A stretch of 64,000 nt of DNA from the NCBI RefSeq assembly GCF_021462225.1, contig NC_061796.1, positions 48,923,113 through 48,987,112 of the forward strand, given 5' to 3'. This stretch comes from Girardinichthys multiradiatus (Eukaryota; Chordata; Actinopteri; Cyprinodontiformes; Goodeidae). Made by a program: the position numbers and the translations under genes. A model generated the notes under the pieces. The model was not told where the DNA came from, made no database searches, and saw only the letters and a program-made list of their open reading frames with translations. Positions 43,999-54,870 of the stretch are shown one piece after another. Position 1 is the stretch's first letter; the number at the start of each line of letters is the position of its first letter.

Positions 43999-46900
43999 TT
44001 AGTAGATAGCCTCGTCCATGTTGTCATCGCTGTCCCCTTCAAAGTCCTCGCCGTTATCGAAGTACGACATGATATAATCTGTCTCCTGTGGGACGAAGAA
44101 ACCAGTCAGTCATAAATAACACATACACACTCTTGTCTTACTGTATGTTGTCAGGACCTTGCATTGACTCTCATTGACTTCCATTGATTTCTATTAAGTA
44201 ATGTTTCCATTAAGTTAAGTAAAGATCTGCTGTTAGTGCATCCAGCGTTCATTTTAAATGGGTAATTGCGACAATCTTGTCTTGAAAATGTATTTCTGAC
44301 CTTCTGCAGAAAAGGAATCTGAGCCAGAGATTTCCCCAGATGAGACGGTGTCTCTAATCACGTCGAGTAAAGCGGTTTCCCCCTTGCGAGTAAGACGACA
44401 ACGTAAGAAGCACCAGCATCACACGCCTTCCTGTCTGCCAGTCTGGGTAGGAGGAGCTACCCCCCAGCTGCTACTGAGAGCTGCGCCACGGTTCTTTGAT
44501 CACCTTCGCTACTCAACTCATTGAGGTTGGACCTCCTGTTCTTCAGAACAGTTCATGTAAGAGGTGGTGTCTGGGCAGAGACAATTAGTTTAAGATGAAC
44601 TAATCTAGACCTTATTTATTTTATGGTGGTTTGCTTTGTTTTTGGTGGTGGCTACCTGGTGAAGCTAATAGGAACTCTAAGCCTTGAGGCTAGTCGATTT
44701 GTCTGTGTTTTGTTGTAAAGTTACGCCAAACTTTATTTTAATGAGTGGTTTAAACATAGATCTGCCATAACGCACCTGCTGGTGTTCATATACATCTTAA
44801 TATTAGTATAAATGGTATTTAAACCCATATGAAACTAAAAGGGTTGGCAAATAAACTACTTTCCTTTGATAGCCAAAACCGCTAATGCTAGTGCCATCAA
44901 AGTCAAATATTTACATCTGACTCTTGATGGTCCACAGACGTTCCTCTCCGCCATTTTAGTAGTCCATTACTCCAAGTGATGGTTAGTTAAAATCATCATT
45001 TATTTTGAAAAATTATATTTTTCAAAATGTTATTTTACTAAAATATTGTTTTATGTATGCTTCTGATTTTGCATTGTGACTTTATTGTTTTGAAGACGTA
45101 CCAACTGTTGTCATTGATTAGTTTTAAAACTAATTTCTTGGTTTCTTGGTTTTTTAAACATAAAAATCCACATTTAACTGTCATATCACTGAATGATTAC
45201 AGTGGTTCCATTGTTTGTATTAGTTTTCTTTATTCTTTGATTCTGCTTGGTAGTTTTAGTTGAATTGTACTAGCTTTGTTCATTTAAATATTTTTACTTG
45301 GAGTTGAATTGTTTTTGTTAATAAAGTCCTACATTTTAAGGAGAAGTTGTTGTTGTTATTCCATGTGTGTGCAGAGTTTGCGGGTCAGTAATGCCAGTAC
45401 TCGACTCACTCTTTCATCTACTGTTCTATTACCAGTGCCATATTGGACTGGTATTCCCAGGACAGTACTTGACAGACTGAATGGTTACATAATTAAATAT
45501 TCAATAACATAAGCATATTATTGAACAACAACACACACGGCATCATTATTATTATTCATCCTTGCCAGGTTGTAGGGGAAGGCAATGGCAATTTCCAGCT
45601 GAGAGATGTGGAAGACATGAGGGCACTAGTCCATCACAAGGCACCATCATCATCATTATTACTATTATCATTAATATTATTCTTATTAATAATATTAAAC
45701 ATGTAAAAGCAGGTTCTTTGAAGAAGTATACACTCCTCAAACATTTTTTGCAAAACAAAATAACTAAACTACAACCCCGTTCCAGTGAAGTTGGGACGTT
45801 GATCTGCCAATCCTGTTCAACCTTTATGCAACTGAATCCACTACAAAGACAAGATATTTATTGTAATACATTTACTGTTTTTTTTATTGTTTATTCACTC
45901 ATGTTGGGTTTGATGCCTGCAGAATGGTGTCGCAGTAAAAGAGTGCAGTTTCTAGACTGGCCTGTAGTGGATTCAGTTGCATTTAGGTTGAACAGAATTT
46001 GCAAGTCATTGTTCTCTGTTTTTATTTATGTTCCACACAACGTCCCAACTGAATTCTATTTGTTTATATCATACCTGGTTTATCGTTTATATTTTTATGG
46101 GTAGATGAAAGCACTGTGTAAATAAGCTGTGCTTCATATTGGTCGCTCTGTGTAATTTATATTAACAGGTATTGTGTCTCACTGATCCCCAGTTTTAGTG
46201 CTAAAATGCTGTATTTAGATAACATTGATGGAAATCAGTGGAACGTTCATTTTAGTGCCTCTTTTATTCAGAAACCCACCTTCCAGGCAGACTGGTTCTG
46301 GTTCCCTCTGGGACCGTGCCACTCACTACATGGAGGACGTGCTAAAGTAGCGTTTCTGCAGAGCACTAGAGCCAGTGTGCTGGCAGCACCTGAGCTGGCT
46401 CCACAGGAAGCACCTGTGGTCATGTGAGCTGATGTACACAGGTCACATGACCACAGGTGAGACCGAACACCTGAAGGTGGCTACCTGCAGGGTCACATGA
46501 CCTCCCCTCACCTCCTCAAACTCTTCTTCGTCGTACTCCTCTTCAGCCTCGGCCTCCTCTTCCTTCTGTTTATTCTTCCCCTCGCCCTCTTCCTCAGAGC
46601 TCTCCTGCTCTTCCTTCTTCTCCAGTGTCTGAAAGGTCACATGACACAGGTCACATGATGTGAGTGTGGTTTAAACACCTGAAGCTGCCTCACAGGTGAG
46701 TAAGTTAACCTCTCCAGTCGGACTGGTTTCCAGTAAAACCAACTCTAGTTTGTCTTACCTCTAACTTGAGCAGCACTTCCTCTTTCTCGCCAACCTTCTT
46801 CTTCTTCATCTCTCCTGACTGCCCACCGCCCAGGCAGGTGAGTGCTGCCCCTGAGGACACAGAGCAAACTACTGCTGCTGTCACTGATTCAACAGCTGAG

Positions 46901-49900
46901 CCCACAAGGGTAAGCTGCTGGGGAAAATACATTTACTGGCAAGGTAATGAGATTACAGGGGGATGTAATCAGAGTACCGACCATCTCTGGATGGTTTCCT
47001 GATGCGGACCCGGAGCTCTTTGGGGAATCTCTTCCAGTCTGAAACAGAAACAGCAGGTTGACAGCAGGGCTTATTTATGCGAACAGAACCCAGCTCTCCT
47101 CGGCAGGTTCAACATGTCCGGGTTTCCTTTGACAGTTTTGTTTCAATTAATATTTGCTCTAAATGATCTATAGACATAACAATCATTCGGTCCAGTAGGG
47201 GGAGCTGTTGTGAATGTCCCTTTCTAGTCTCCAGACTACAGAGTTCTGGTTGGTTTTTGAACTGGTCTGAATTGAGTCGGTATCAAATGCCAAGAACTGA
47301 ATGAAATCAATCGGAACAAAACTGAAGTGGACAAAGCCAGAATGAAACGGTCTGAACTGAACCAGGCTTAATCGAACAGAACTGGGGGTCACATTGGACC
47401 TCTCACCTATGATCCAGTCAGTGAGGCCGTCCATCTGCTCGCTGAGGTGATATTTATCAGAGTATCGTTCCACATCTAACAGGATGTACAGAGAGAAGAT
47501 TTTCACAATAAGAGTGCAGCTTCATCTATAAGCTGATTATTGATCAATGATTACTTGAATCAGACCTCGGTGCACAGCGGCCGGCTGGATGAAGCACGGC
47601 AGACTCCTCATGGCTCCTCTGAAGTCCTGTTTCAGTGCCGTCAGGTACTCTGCCTCCTCCCCACCTGTCAGGGGCAGGGGCTTCTGCTCAATCACCTGGA
47701 AAACAACAGAAAAGTCAACTACAGCTCCCAGAGAGCACTGCTGCCAACATTGTTACTATTGGTGCGTTTGATTTGTCCTCAGAAATCATATTTCCTGAGT
47801 TCCCAATCGGTACAACAAGAATTTCCTCTGAAGTCGGAAACGTCCACCTCTACAGCTGAAGGTTTAGAGCGACCCTGAGGTCAAAATCAAATATGGCTGC
47901 TGTGTCTATGAGATGTAGTGAACGCTGAAGGTATGAACTATTTATTATACATTCGGCTGCTAACAAAAGACTTTTTGACATTGATCAGGTGGTGTGTGGT
48001 CCAACACACACCCTGGACTTGGATCTAATTTTAAGTTTACATGGAGATTATTGACTCTGGTCTTTCTGATCATCTGTTCGTTTAATGTGATTTTAATCTG
48101 TTATGGTCAGCTCCGGGCTCACACACCTCTGGGCGCTCCCGTCACCTGATCAGCACACAGACGTGTTGCAGTTCTCAGCTGCTTTTAGAGCTTTCCTCTC
48201 TGGAGCTCCTCCAGCTTGGAGATGTTGAGAAGCTCCTGAGGGATTTTAGATCTGTTTGTTTGAGTATTTGAGGATGTTGCTGTTCCTCTTAGATGCTGTA
48301 AACCTGCTCCAGAGCTGAGGCTCAATGAACACACACCGTGTGCTAAGAAGCACCTGCTGGAGCACAGAGAGATGATGGAAGAAGGACATGCCTATTATAG
48401 TTGCTCAGGTTTGACCCTTACCTGATGCTGCTACTTCACCTGTATTTCCTGCTGGTCTAGAACATTTTGAGCCTGTGACCACCTCTCAGATTTTTGGCAT
48501 AGTTCAACACCTGAGGCCTTCATATTCTCCAGGTGACAGTCCCCCCAGACTCTTGACGAAGGTCTTTGGTGCTGTTGGTCCATGCTTAGTCGGTTTTCTT
48601 AGAACCTTTCTTTTCTTGGGTTGTTTTCCAGCCGCTTTTACAAATAGCAACCTGGACCCGAATGCTGTCACAAATTTTAGGCTAATTTCCAAGAGGTCCA
48701 ACTTAAACGCGGTGGTCCTCAAGGCTGCATTTTAGGCCCTATTTGCTTCCACTGGGGTCCATTTTTAAAAACTATAATGTGTAATTTCATTGTTATGCGG
48801 ATGACATCCTAATTTATTTACCTTATAATCTGATGGATACGAGTTTACAAGATGTTAAAACATGAATGGAGCTAAACTTCCTCTGCTTAAATGAAAATAA
48901 AACGGAGATCATTGGGTTTGGGGACTCTGACCTGCTGACAGGATGCAGCAGCGCTGTTGGCTCCAAAGACTCATCAGATTGTCCCTTTATAAAATGTATA
49001 AATTTTGACACACAGGTCACTGTATAGAAGTCCAGTCTAGCTTTTATCATCTGAGGTTAACTAGCAAAGCCGTATCTTCCTCATGATACCCTTGAAAGTA
49101 GAGATGAGATGGTAATTGAGGGCTGCTGGGTAACCAAATCATCAGGATCCGTTCACTTTAAAAAGGCAGTTCAAATGATTCGGTTTTGAAGATGTACATA
49201 TTTCAAAGAACAAGCTATTTAACCCCTAATATAGTGTTATATATACATTTTGTGAAACCTGGCTGGGTGAAATTCACAATAGTTTAATCATCTGCAGATA
49301 GTACAATTAATATTTTTATTTAAACGGTGCAAAATTGCACCAAAGCATTTTCATGCAAAAATCTTTATGTATATATTTTCATAAAATTAGGTATAAAAAT
49401 CAAAATCTCAATATCAAATACTCATGTAGTTCTTTACTCCAGGTGTTGTACATTAATAGCATTTGATGCTGTTTGTGATATAGAAACTAAATAAAGAGCA
49501 AACAGTGAACCTGCTTGCTAACAAATCACTGGAAACATGAATCAACTAAAATGTGCACTTTTTGTTGCTCCACTCATTGTTTTCATCACTGAGCGAGGAG
49601 CGCATCGAGAGGAGAACTTGGCCGTCCAGCTGCATCGCCGTCGCACACGCCGCTACACGTGTGTCTGCCGCCATGACATGCGACCAAAACAAACAGTGAG
49701 CAATGCGTTGTACGCTCATACCTACCCCACCCCCTTCTGTTTCCATATTCAGTCGCCTCAGTATTATAGTATCATTTAAAATGCTGCAGCACCTTCTATA
49801 ATGGGACCGACCAGTCTCTCCTCCACCATCTCCAGGTGCCCGCCTATCAACGGGACTAGATGGTGTGAGTACATTTCCTTCGTATTGCATTCTCTTGGCT

Positions 49901-50765
49901 TTCTGATTCTCCTAAATTTGTTTTTAAAGTTTTGAATGGTCTGGCACCTCCTTATCCTTCTGAGTTCCTACAGTTATCATCCTGGTAGAGCTCTGAGATC
50001 TGAAGATGCTCCTGGGGGTTCCAGGGTCTTGACTTGTGACCAGAGGAGACAGAGCTCCTAAACTCTGGACTGGTCTTCCTTTGTCTGAGAGTTCTGCCAG
50101 AACTGTTAATGAATTTAAATCTCTTTTAAAAACGGATTTTTCTGCACTGGCTTATCCAGACAGCATGATCAGTAGGCCGGTCCTAGCCCTGCCTTTTCCT
50201 TTCACTATTGATTATTTTATGGGGTTTTATTGTGTTGTTTTTGTATAATGCTTGTATTGTAATGATTTTATCTTGTTGTATTTTTTATTATTTTATTAAA
50301 GTGTGCAGCACTTTGGTTGCCTTGTGGTATGTAAAGCCCTAGATAAATAAAGTTCTGATTAACTTGATTGAATGATTGATCAGCACTTGGCCTGTATGTC
50401 ATTAAAGCAACAGCACAGAGGTTCTGCCACACCTGACTGAGCAGCACCTAGCAGAACAACAGTTAAATCCAACTGGTTTCCACTTTGCAGACCAAAACAT
50501 CCCAGGAATGTGATGATCCAGATCCGAGGTCCAACTTCTGAGACAAATCAAAGGCAGCATGGTATGTTCCAGCCTCTGGATTCAAGTTAGATCAGTTCAG
50601 AAACACCTGAGGATAGGAGTCAGGTGAGAATAAAGGGGCGGGGCTTACGGGGAACACAGGCATCGGCTGTTGCACAGCTGGAGGCAGAGAGTCTCCTCTG
50701 CTGATCCCCACTGAGTCCACAATGAAACTCAGAGTCCTGCGGCCACGCCCACGGTCTGCCATCAT
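43999..50765 (-). CDS. polr3gl: POLR3GL, RNA polymerase III subunit RPC7-like (7 coding exons)
   Basis: Minus-strand exons in order: 50765-50649, 47695-47566, 47475-47407, 47038-46982, 46814-46759, 46628-46512, 44085-43999. Frames join to 209-210 aa. Two in-frame ATGs occur (50765 and 50762); the second gives MADRGRGRRTLSFIV, closest to human. Shared motifs are LTGGEEAEYLTALKQDFRGA, DVERYSDKYHLSEQ, DWKRFPKELRVRIRK, a Glu/Lys-rich stretch ending EEEYDEEEFEE, and the C-terminus SYFDNGEDFEGDSDDNMDEA followed by IY. DVERYSDKY and the final AIY fit POLR3GL better than POLR3G. It is a component of the RPC3-RPC6-RPC7 initiation subcomplex in the nucleus. The exon 2 donor (GTCTGA) is weak. The linker after RVRIRK is shorter than in human. 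Intron 1 holds a LINE. Confidence 0.92.
45640..45700 (+). repeat. AT-rich trinucleotide microsatellite
   Basis: Runs of ATC and ATT (CATCATCATTATTACTATTA, then TTAATATTATTCTTATTAAT) lie in POLR3GL intron 6. Confidence 0.7.
45771..46060. mobile_element. Non-autonomous DNA transposon (MITE) with terminal inverted repeats
   Basis: The left end CAACCCCGTTCCAGTGAAGT, then TGGGACGTTG, pairs with the right end CAACGTCCCAACTGAATTC. The interior ATTCACTCATGTTGGGTTTG and TTGCAAGTCATTGTTCTCTG fits a repeat found throughout fish genomes. It is shortened relative to longer family members. Confidence 0.7.
46411..46658. promoter_or_regulatory. Cluster of five TCACATGA octamers with a perfect 17-bp hairpin
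   Basis: CACCTGTGGTCATGTGA (46411-46427) and TCACATGACCACAGGTG (46443-46459) are exact reverse complements around a 15-nt loop. TCACATGA (either strand) occurs at 46420-46427, 46443-46450, 46493-46500, 46637-46644 and 46651-46658. The word is the M-box/E-box bound by MITF/TFE factors. The cluster brackets POLR3GL exon 6. Function is inferred only. Confidence 0.5.
47960..50380 (+). mobile_element. Degraded L2-like LINE in POLR3GL intron 1
   Basis: The plus strand shows an endonuclease trace (GPTHTLDLDLILSLHGDY), RT start (IVQHLRPSYSPGDSPPRLLT, VFGAVGPCLVGFLRTFLFLG), a YADDILIYL catalytic box near 48795-48825, LNENKTEIIGFG, and a C-terminus (SSARTVNEFKSLLKTDFSAL). The end is ATAAATAAAGTTCTGATT (about 50343). 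Frames are broken many times. Bases 49080-49790 seem to be foreign insertion(s), not recognised. Confidence 0.75.
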
Positions 50766-50901
50766 CGCTGAGACTTAGAGGTCAGAAACAGGATCAGAAC
50801 CAGGACTCAGACCGGGTGAATCTGGACCCTGACAAAACAGAGAAACGGTTTCAGTGACCTTCAATAGCTGAGCTTTACTGCTCCAAGACGGATCAGAATT
50901 A

Positions 50902-51357
50902 CTGGTGTATGGGGGAAATTTACTGCCAAAAATCAAGAGCACATATTTTCAATTTGAGAGCAGGATTTCATTCTGCTTGTACTCAAAACAAGTGCATCCC
51001 AAATAAGCCTGTGACCTAGCAGTTGCACACTGTCATTCTATTGGCTGATATGGTTGCTAGGAGATGATACGACTTTAATCTGAGAGAGAGCAAAAAGGAT
51101 TTGCAGGGAAGAAACTTGAGAACGCAGTTTTGATCCGAGCAAAGAGCAAGTTTGCACTCCTGGAGGATGAAGCAAGCAGGAGGAGAAATGATCTATGCAA
51201 GAAGCATTAGATCAGAGCGCAGAAACAAAGATTTGAGAGAGAACAGAGTATATTTGAAAGAAAGCAGACGTTTTGAGTGCAAGCAGAATGAAATCCTGCT
51301 CTCAAATTGAAAATATGTGCTCTTAATTTTTGGCTGTAAATTGTCCCCATGCTGGTG
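50902..51357. mobile_element. MITE with about 85-bp terminal inverted repeats and target duplication
   Basis: The left arm from 50908 (ATGGGGGAAATTTACTGCC, AAGAGCACATATTTTCAATT, GAGAGCAGGATTTCATTCTG) is mirrored by the right arm up to 51351 (CAGAATGAAATCCTGCTCTC, AATTGAAAATATGTGCTCTT, AATTGTCCCCAT). The flanks share CTGGTG at 50902-50907 and 51352-51357. The interior is purine-rich and non-coding. Confidence 0.85.
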
Positions 51358-51414
51358 GTTCCTAGCATCTCTAGAAGTAGAATAGGAGGCAGATCCTTTA
51401 GTTATCAGGTCCAC

Positions 51415-51645
51415 ATCACTGCAATCTGCTGGGTTTCCTTAGATAGAAAAACTTTTTATCCAATTTGAATAAATAACTGAATCTGACTGTTTGATGATTT
51501 GGGATTAACTGGAATGGATGAACCTGACTGGGAATCTGGATGATTGGACTGGATTGGACTTTGTAAAGTACCTTGAGGCAACATGTGTTGTGAATTGGCG
51601 CTATAGAAATAAACTGAATTGAATTGAATTGGACTAACTGACTGA
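51415..51645 (+). repeat. L2-like LINE 3' tail (plus)
   Basis: Contains CTGCTGGGTTTCCTTAGATA, TTATCCAATTTGAATAAATA and the end GTTGTGAATTGGCGCTATAG followed by AAATAAACTGAATTG repeats. It lies inverted to the next copy 360 bp away. Confidence 0.75.
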
Positions 51646-52004
51646 TTATTACTGAGCAGATCCAATCAGAGCTCCAGGTTTTGTTCGAGATTCCCGTCTG
51701 AGGTCAGACTCGGATTTGATACTGGCCTCAAACCAGTACTGACAGGAAATATTTTACTTGCTTTAATCCTAAACTCCTCATTTTTGTATTAACTTGATCT
51801 GTACTGATCAGAACCGTCCTTACTGAATCAGTGTCGGCTAGATCTTTCTATGGGTTTCTAACCCAAACCCAACCTGGGTCAGAACCTTACACAAAACCAT
51901 CATGAAATCAAGAAAGAAGGAAAACCCCAGCAGCTCTTTATGGAGAGACGGTGGGACAAAACCCTTCAGGTCTACAAATGTTCTAAGAATCATAACAGCT
52001 TTTC

Positions 52005-54180
52005 CAGCATTCAATTCAATTCAGTTTATTTATATAGCACCAATTCAACACATGTTGTCTCAAGGTACTTTACAAAGTCCAATCCAGTCCAATCATCCAG
52101 ATTCCCAGTCAGGTTCATACATTCCAATTAATCGTAATCATTGAACAGTTCAGTCAGATTCAGTTATTTATTCAAATTGGATAAAAAGTTTTTCTATCTA
52201 AGGAAACCCAGCAGATTGCATCCAGTCAGTGACTTGCAGCATTCACTCCTCCTGGATGAGCATGTAGAGACAGTGGACAGTCACTGGTGTTGACTTTGCA
52301 GCAATCCCTTATACTGAGCATGCATGTAGCGACAGTGGAGAGGAACAACTCCCTTTTAACAGGAAGAAACCTCCAGCAGAACCAGAACCAGGCTCAATGT
52401 GAGCGGCCATCTGCCACGACCGACTGGGGGTTTGAGAGAACAGAGCAGAGACACAAAGAGAACAAAGAAGCACTGATCCAGGAGTACTTTCTATGGGAAG
52501 GAAAAGTAAATGTTAATGGATGTAGCTCCTTTAGTCGTTTCATCTAGAAAGAAAGAACAGATAAACTCTGATCCAGTTTTCAAGGTTAGAGTCTGAAAGA
52601 GAGAACATAGAGTTAGTTACAGTAGAAACTCAGTCAGTAGCCATGTCTAGGAGAGAGAAAGGGTTAAACACTGAAAGACAGGGCCATGCGGATCATCTGT
52701 AGAAGGTGAGCATTAAGTTGTTGCCAGCAGAAGCTTGGACGATTCCCCTCTCCAGAAAGGTGTCACAGGTAGACACAGAGTCAGGCCAGGTGTAGCTTCT
52801 AGGAAGAGAAAAGAGAGAACAAAGTTAAAAACTGAAATAACAGCAAATAATGCTAAATTGGAGAGTAGTATGAGAATGTAGCAAAGAGAGTGAAAGTGGT
52901 CATTATGTCCTCCAGCAGCCTAAGCCTATAGCAGCATAACTACAGAGATAGTTCAGGATAAACTAAGCCACTCTAACTATAAGCTTTATCAAAAAGGAAA
53001 GTTTTAAGCCTAGCCTTAAAAGTAGACAGGGTGTCTGCCTCACGGACTAAAACTGGGAGCTGGTTCCACAGGAGAGGAGCCTGATAACTAAAGGATCTGC
53101 CTCCCATTCTACTTCTAGAGACTCTAGGAACCACCAGTAAACCTGCAGTCTGAGAACAAAGTGCTCTGTTAGGAACATATGGACCAATCAGATCTCTGAT
53201 GTATGATGGAGCTAGATCATTAAGGGCTTTATATGTGAGGAGGAGAATTTTAAATTCTATTCTGGATTTAACAAGGAGCCAATGAAGGGAAGCTAAAATA
53301 GGAGAAATATGATCTCTCTTTTTAATTTTTATCAGAACTCTTGCTGCAGCATTTTGAATCAGCTGAAGGCTTTTAACTACATTTTGTGGACATCCTGATA
53401 GTAAAGAATTACAATAGTCCAGCCTTGAAGTAACAAATGCATGAACTAGTTTTTCAGCATCACTCCTGGACAGGATATTTCTAATTTTGACAATGTTCTG
53501 GAGATGAAAGAAGGAAATCCTAGAAACCTGTTTAATATGGGATTTAAATGACATGTCCTAGTCAAAGTTAACACCAAGGTTTTTTACTTTATTATCAGAG
53601 GTCAATTTAATGCCATCCAGGTTAAGTGATTGACTAAGCAGTTTCTTTTTTAAAGACTCCGGTCCAAAGACGACAACTTCTGTCTTGAATGAATTTAGAA
53701 GCAGATAATTTAAAGTCATCCAAGTTTTTATATCTTCAAGACATGCTTGTAGTCTATCTAACTGGTTGGGTTCATCAGGATTTATGGATAAATAAAGCTG
53801 AGTATCATCAGCGTAACAGTGAAAATGTATCCTATGCTGCCTGATAATTTTAACTATTGGAAGCATGTATATAGTAAAGAGAATTGGCCCAAGTACTGAA
53901 CCCTGTGGTACTCCACAATTAACCCTGGAGTTTAAAGATGATTTATCATTTACATGAACAAACTGGAATCTGTCAGACAGATAAGATTTAAACCAGCCTA
54001 GTGCTGTTCCCCTGATCCCTACAGCATATTCCAGCCTTTTTAAGAGAATATTATGATCGACTGGATCAAATGCAGCACTGAGATCTAACAGAACCAGAAC
54101 AGACACAAGTCCATTATCTGAGGCCATAAGAATATCATTAGTGACTTTCAGCAGAGCTGAAAATACATTTCTTAGTATTT
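52005..54180 (-). mobile_element. L2-like LINE, 5'-truncated (minus)
   Basis: The 3' UTR (52005-52970) matches 4141-4990. The RT C-terminus (53554-52973) contains LVHAFVTSRLDYCNSLLSGC and ends FLFDKAYS. The RT core (54127-53558) contains [40 protein letters not shown] and [11 protein letters not shown] with the catalytic DD intact. The two frames are separated by one stop near 53556, so damage is light. The endonuclease part is missing. Confidence 0.88.
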
Positions 54181-54289
54181 TTTATTAAAATTATTATTTT
54201 ATTGTTCGTAAAGTAACCAATCAAAAGGCTTTGAGACAAACATCTAACATTATAAAGCCTGAAGCTTGCACATTTAACTTTAAATCTGT

Positions 54290-54870
54290 TGTTCCAGTTT
54301 TCCCAGCCCAGAAGGAGCAGAAACTTGTCCCGTGGGTGTTCATCTCAACAATTAAGTGGACTGGTCCCATAACACCAGCGCCCTGTACAAAAAGGGCCAG
54401 AGTCACCTCACCTTCTTAGGAGACTGAGGTTCTTCAGAGCAAGTGGGCCTTTACACAAGACATTTTATGACTCTGTGGTAGCCTCTGCCATCCGCTATGC
54501 TGTCGTCTGCTGGGCCCCAGGCAGCACAGAGCAGGACAGGAAGAGACTGATCTAGCTGGTTAGGAGGGCCAGCTCTGTCCTGGGCGGCCCACTTGATTCT
54601 GTGGAGGTGGAGGCTGAGAGGAGGATGTTAGCCAAGCTCAGATCCATCATGAATATAACCTCTGACCCACTGAACCGGACCGTAGAGGAGCTGAGCTGAG
54701 CAGCTCCTTCAGTGGCCGATTGAGACGCCCTCCGTGCAGGAAGGAGCGCTACAGCAGGTCCTTCATCCCCATCGCTGTCAGATTGTTCTACTGTATAATA
54801 ACTTGTGCAACAACCTCTGAATTTGTAAATACCTGCAATCATTGTCACTTTAGCACAAATGACCTCCACT
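54290..54870 (+). repeat. LINE RT C-terminal fragment (plus)
   Basis: Bases 54350-54800 encode, with breaks, parts such as ASAIRYAVVCWAPGSTEQDR, RKRLI, VRRASSVLGGPLDSVEVEAE and RRPPCRKERYSRSFIPIAVR. This family also left pieces at 2096-2480 and 35766-36210, judging by style; I could not confirm that they are the same family. Confidence 0.55.

Noticed and set aside
46443..46640. Separate acidic protein on the minus strand
   Set aside because: The frame is POLR3GL exon 6 (46512-46628) with intronic extensions.
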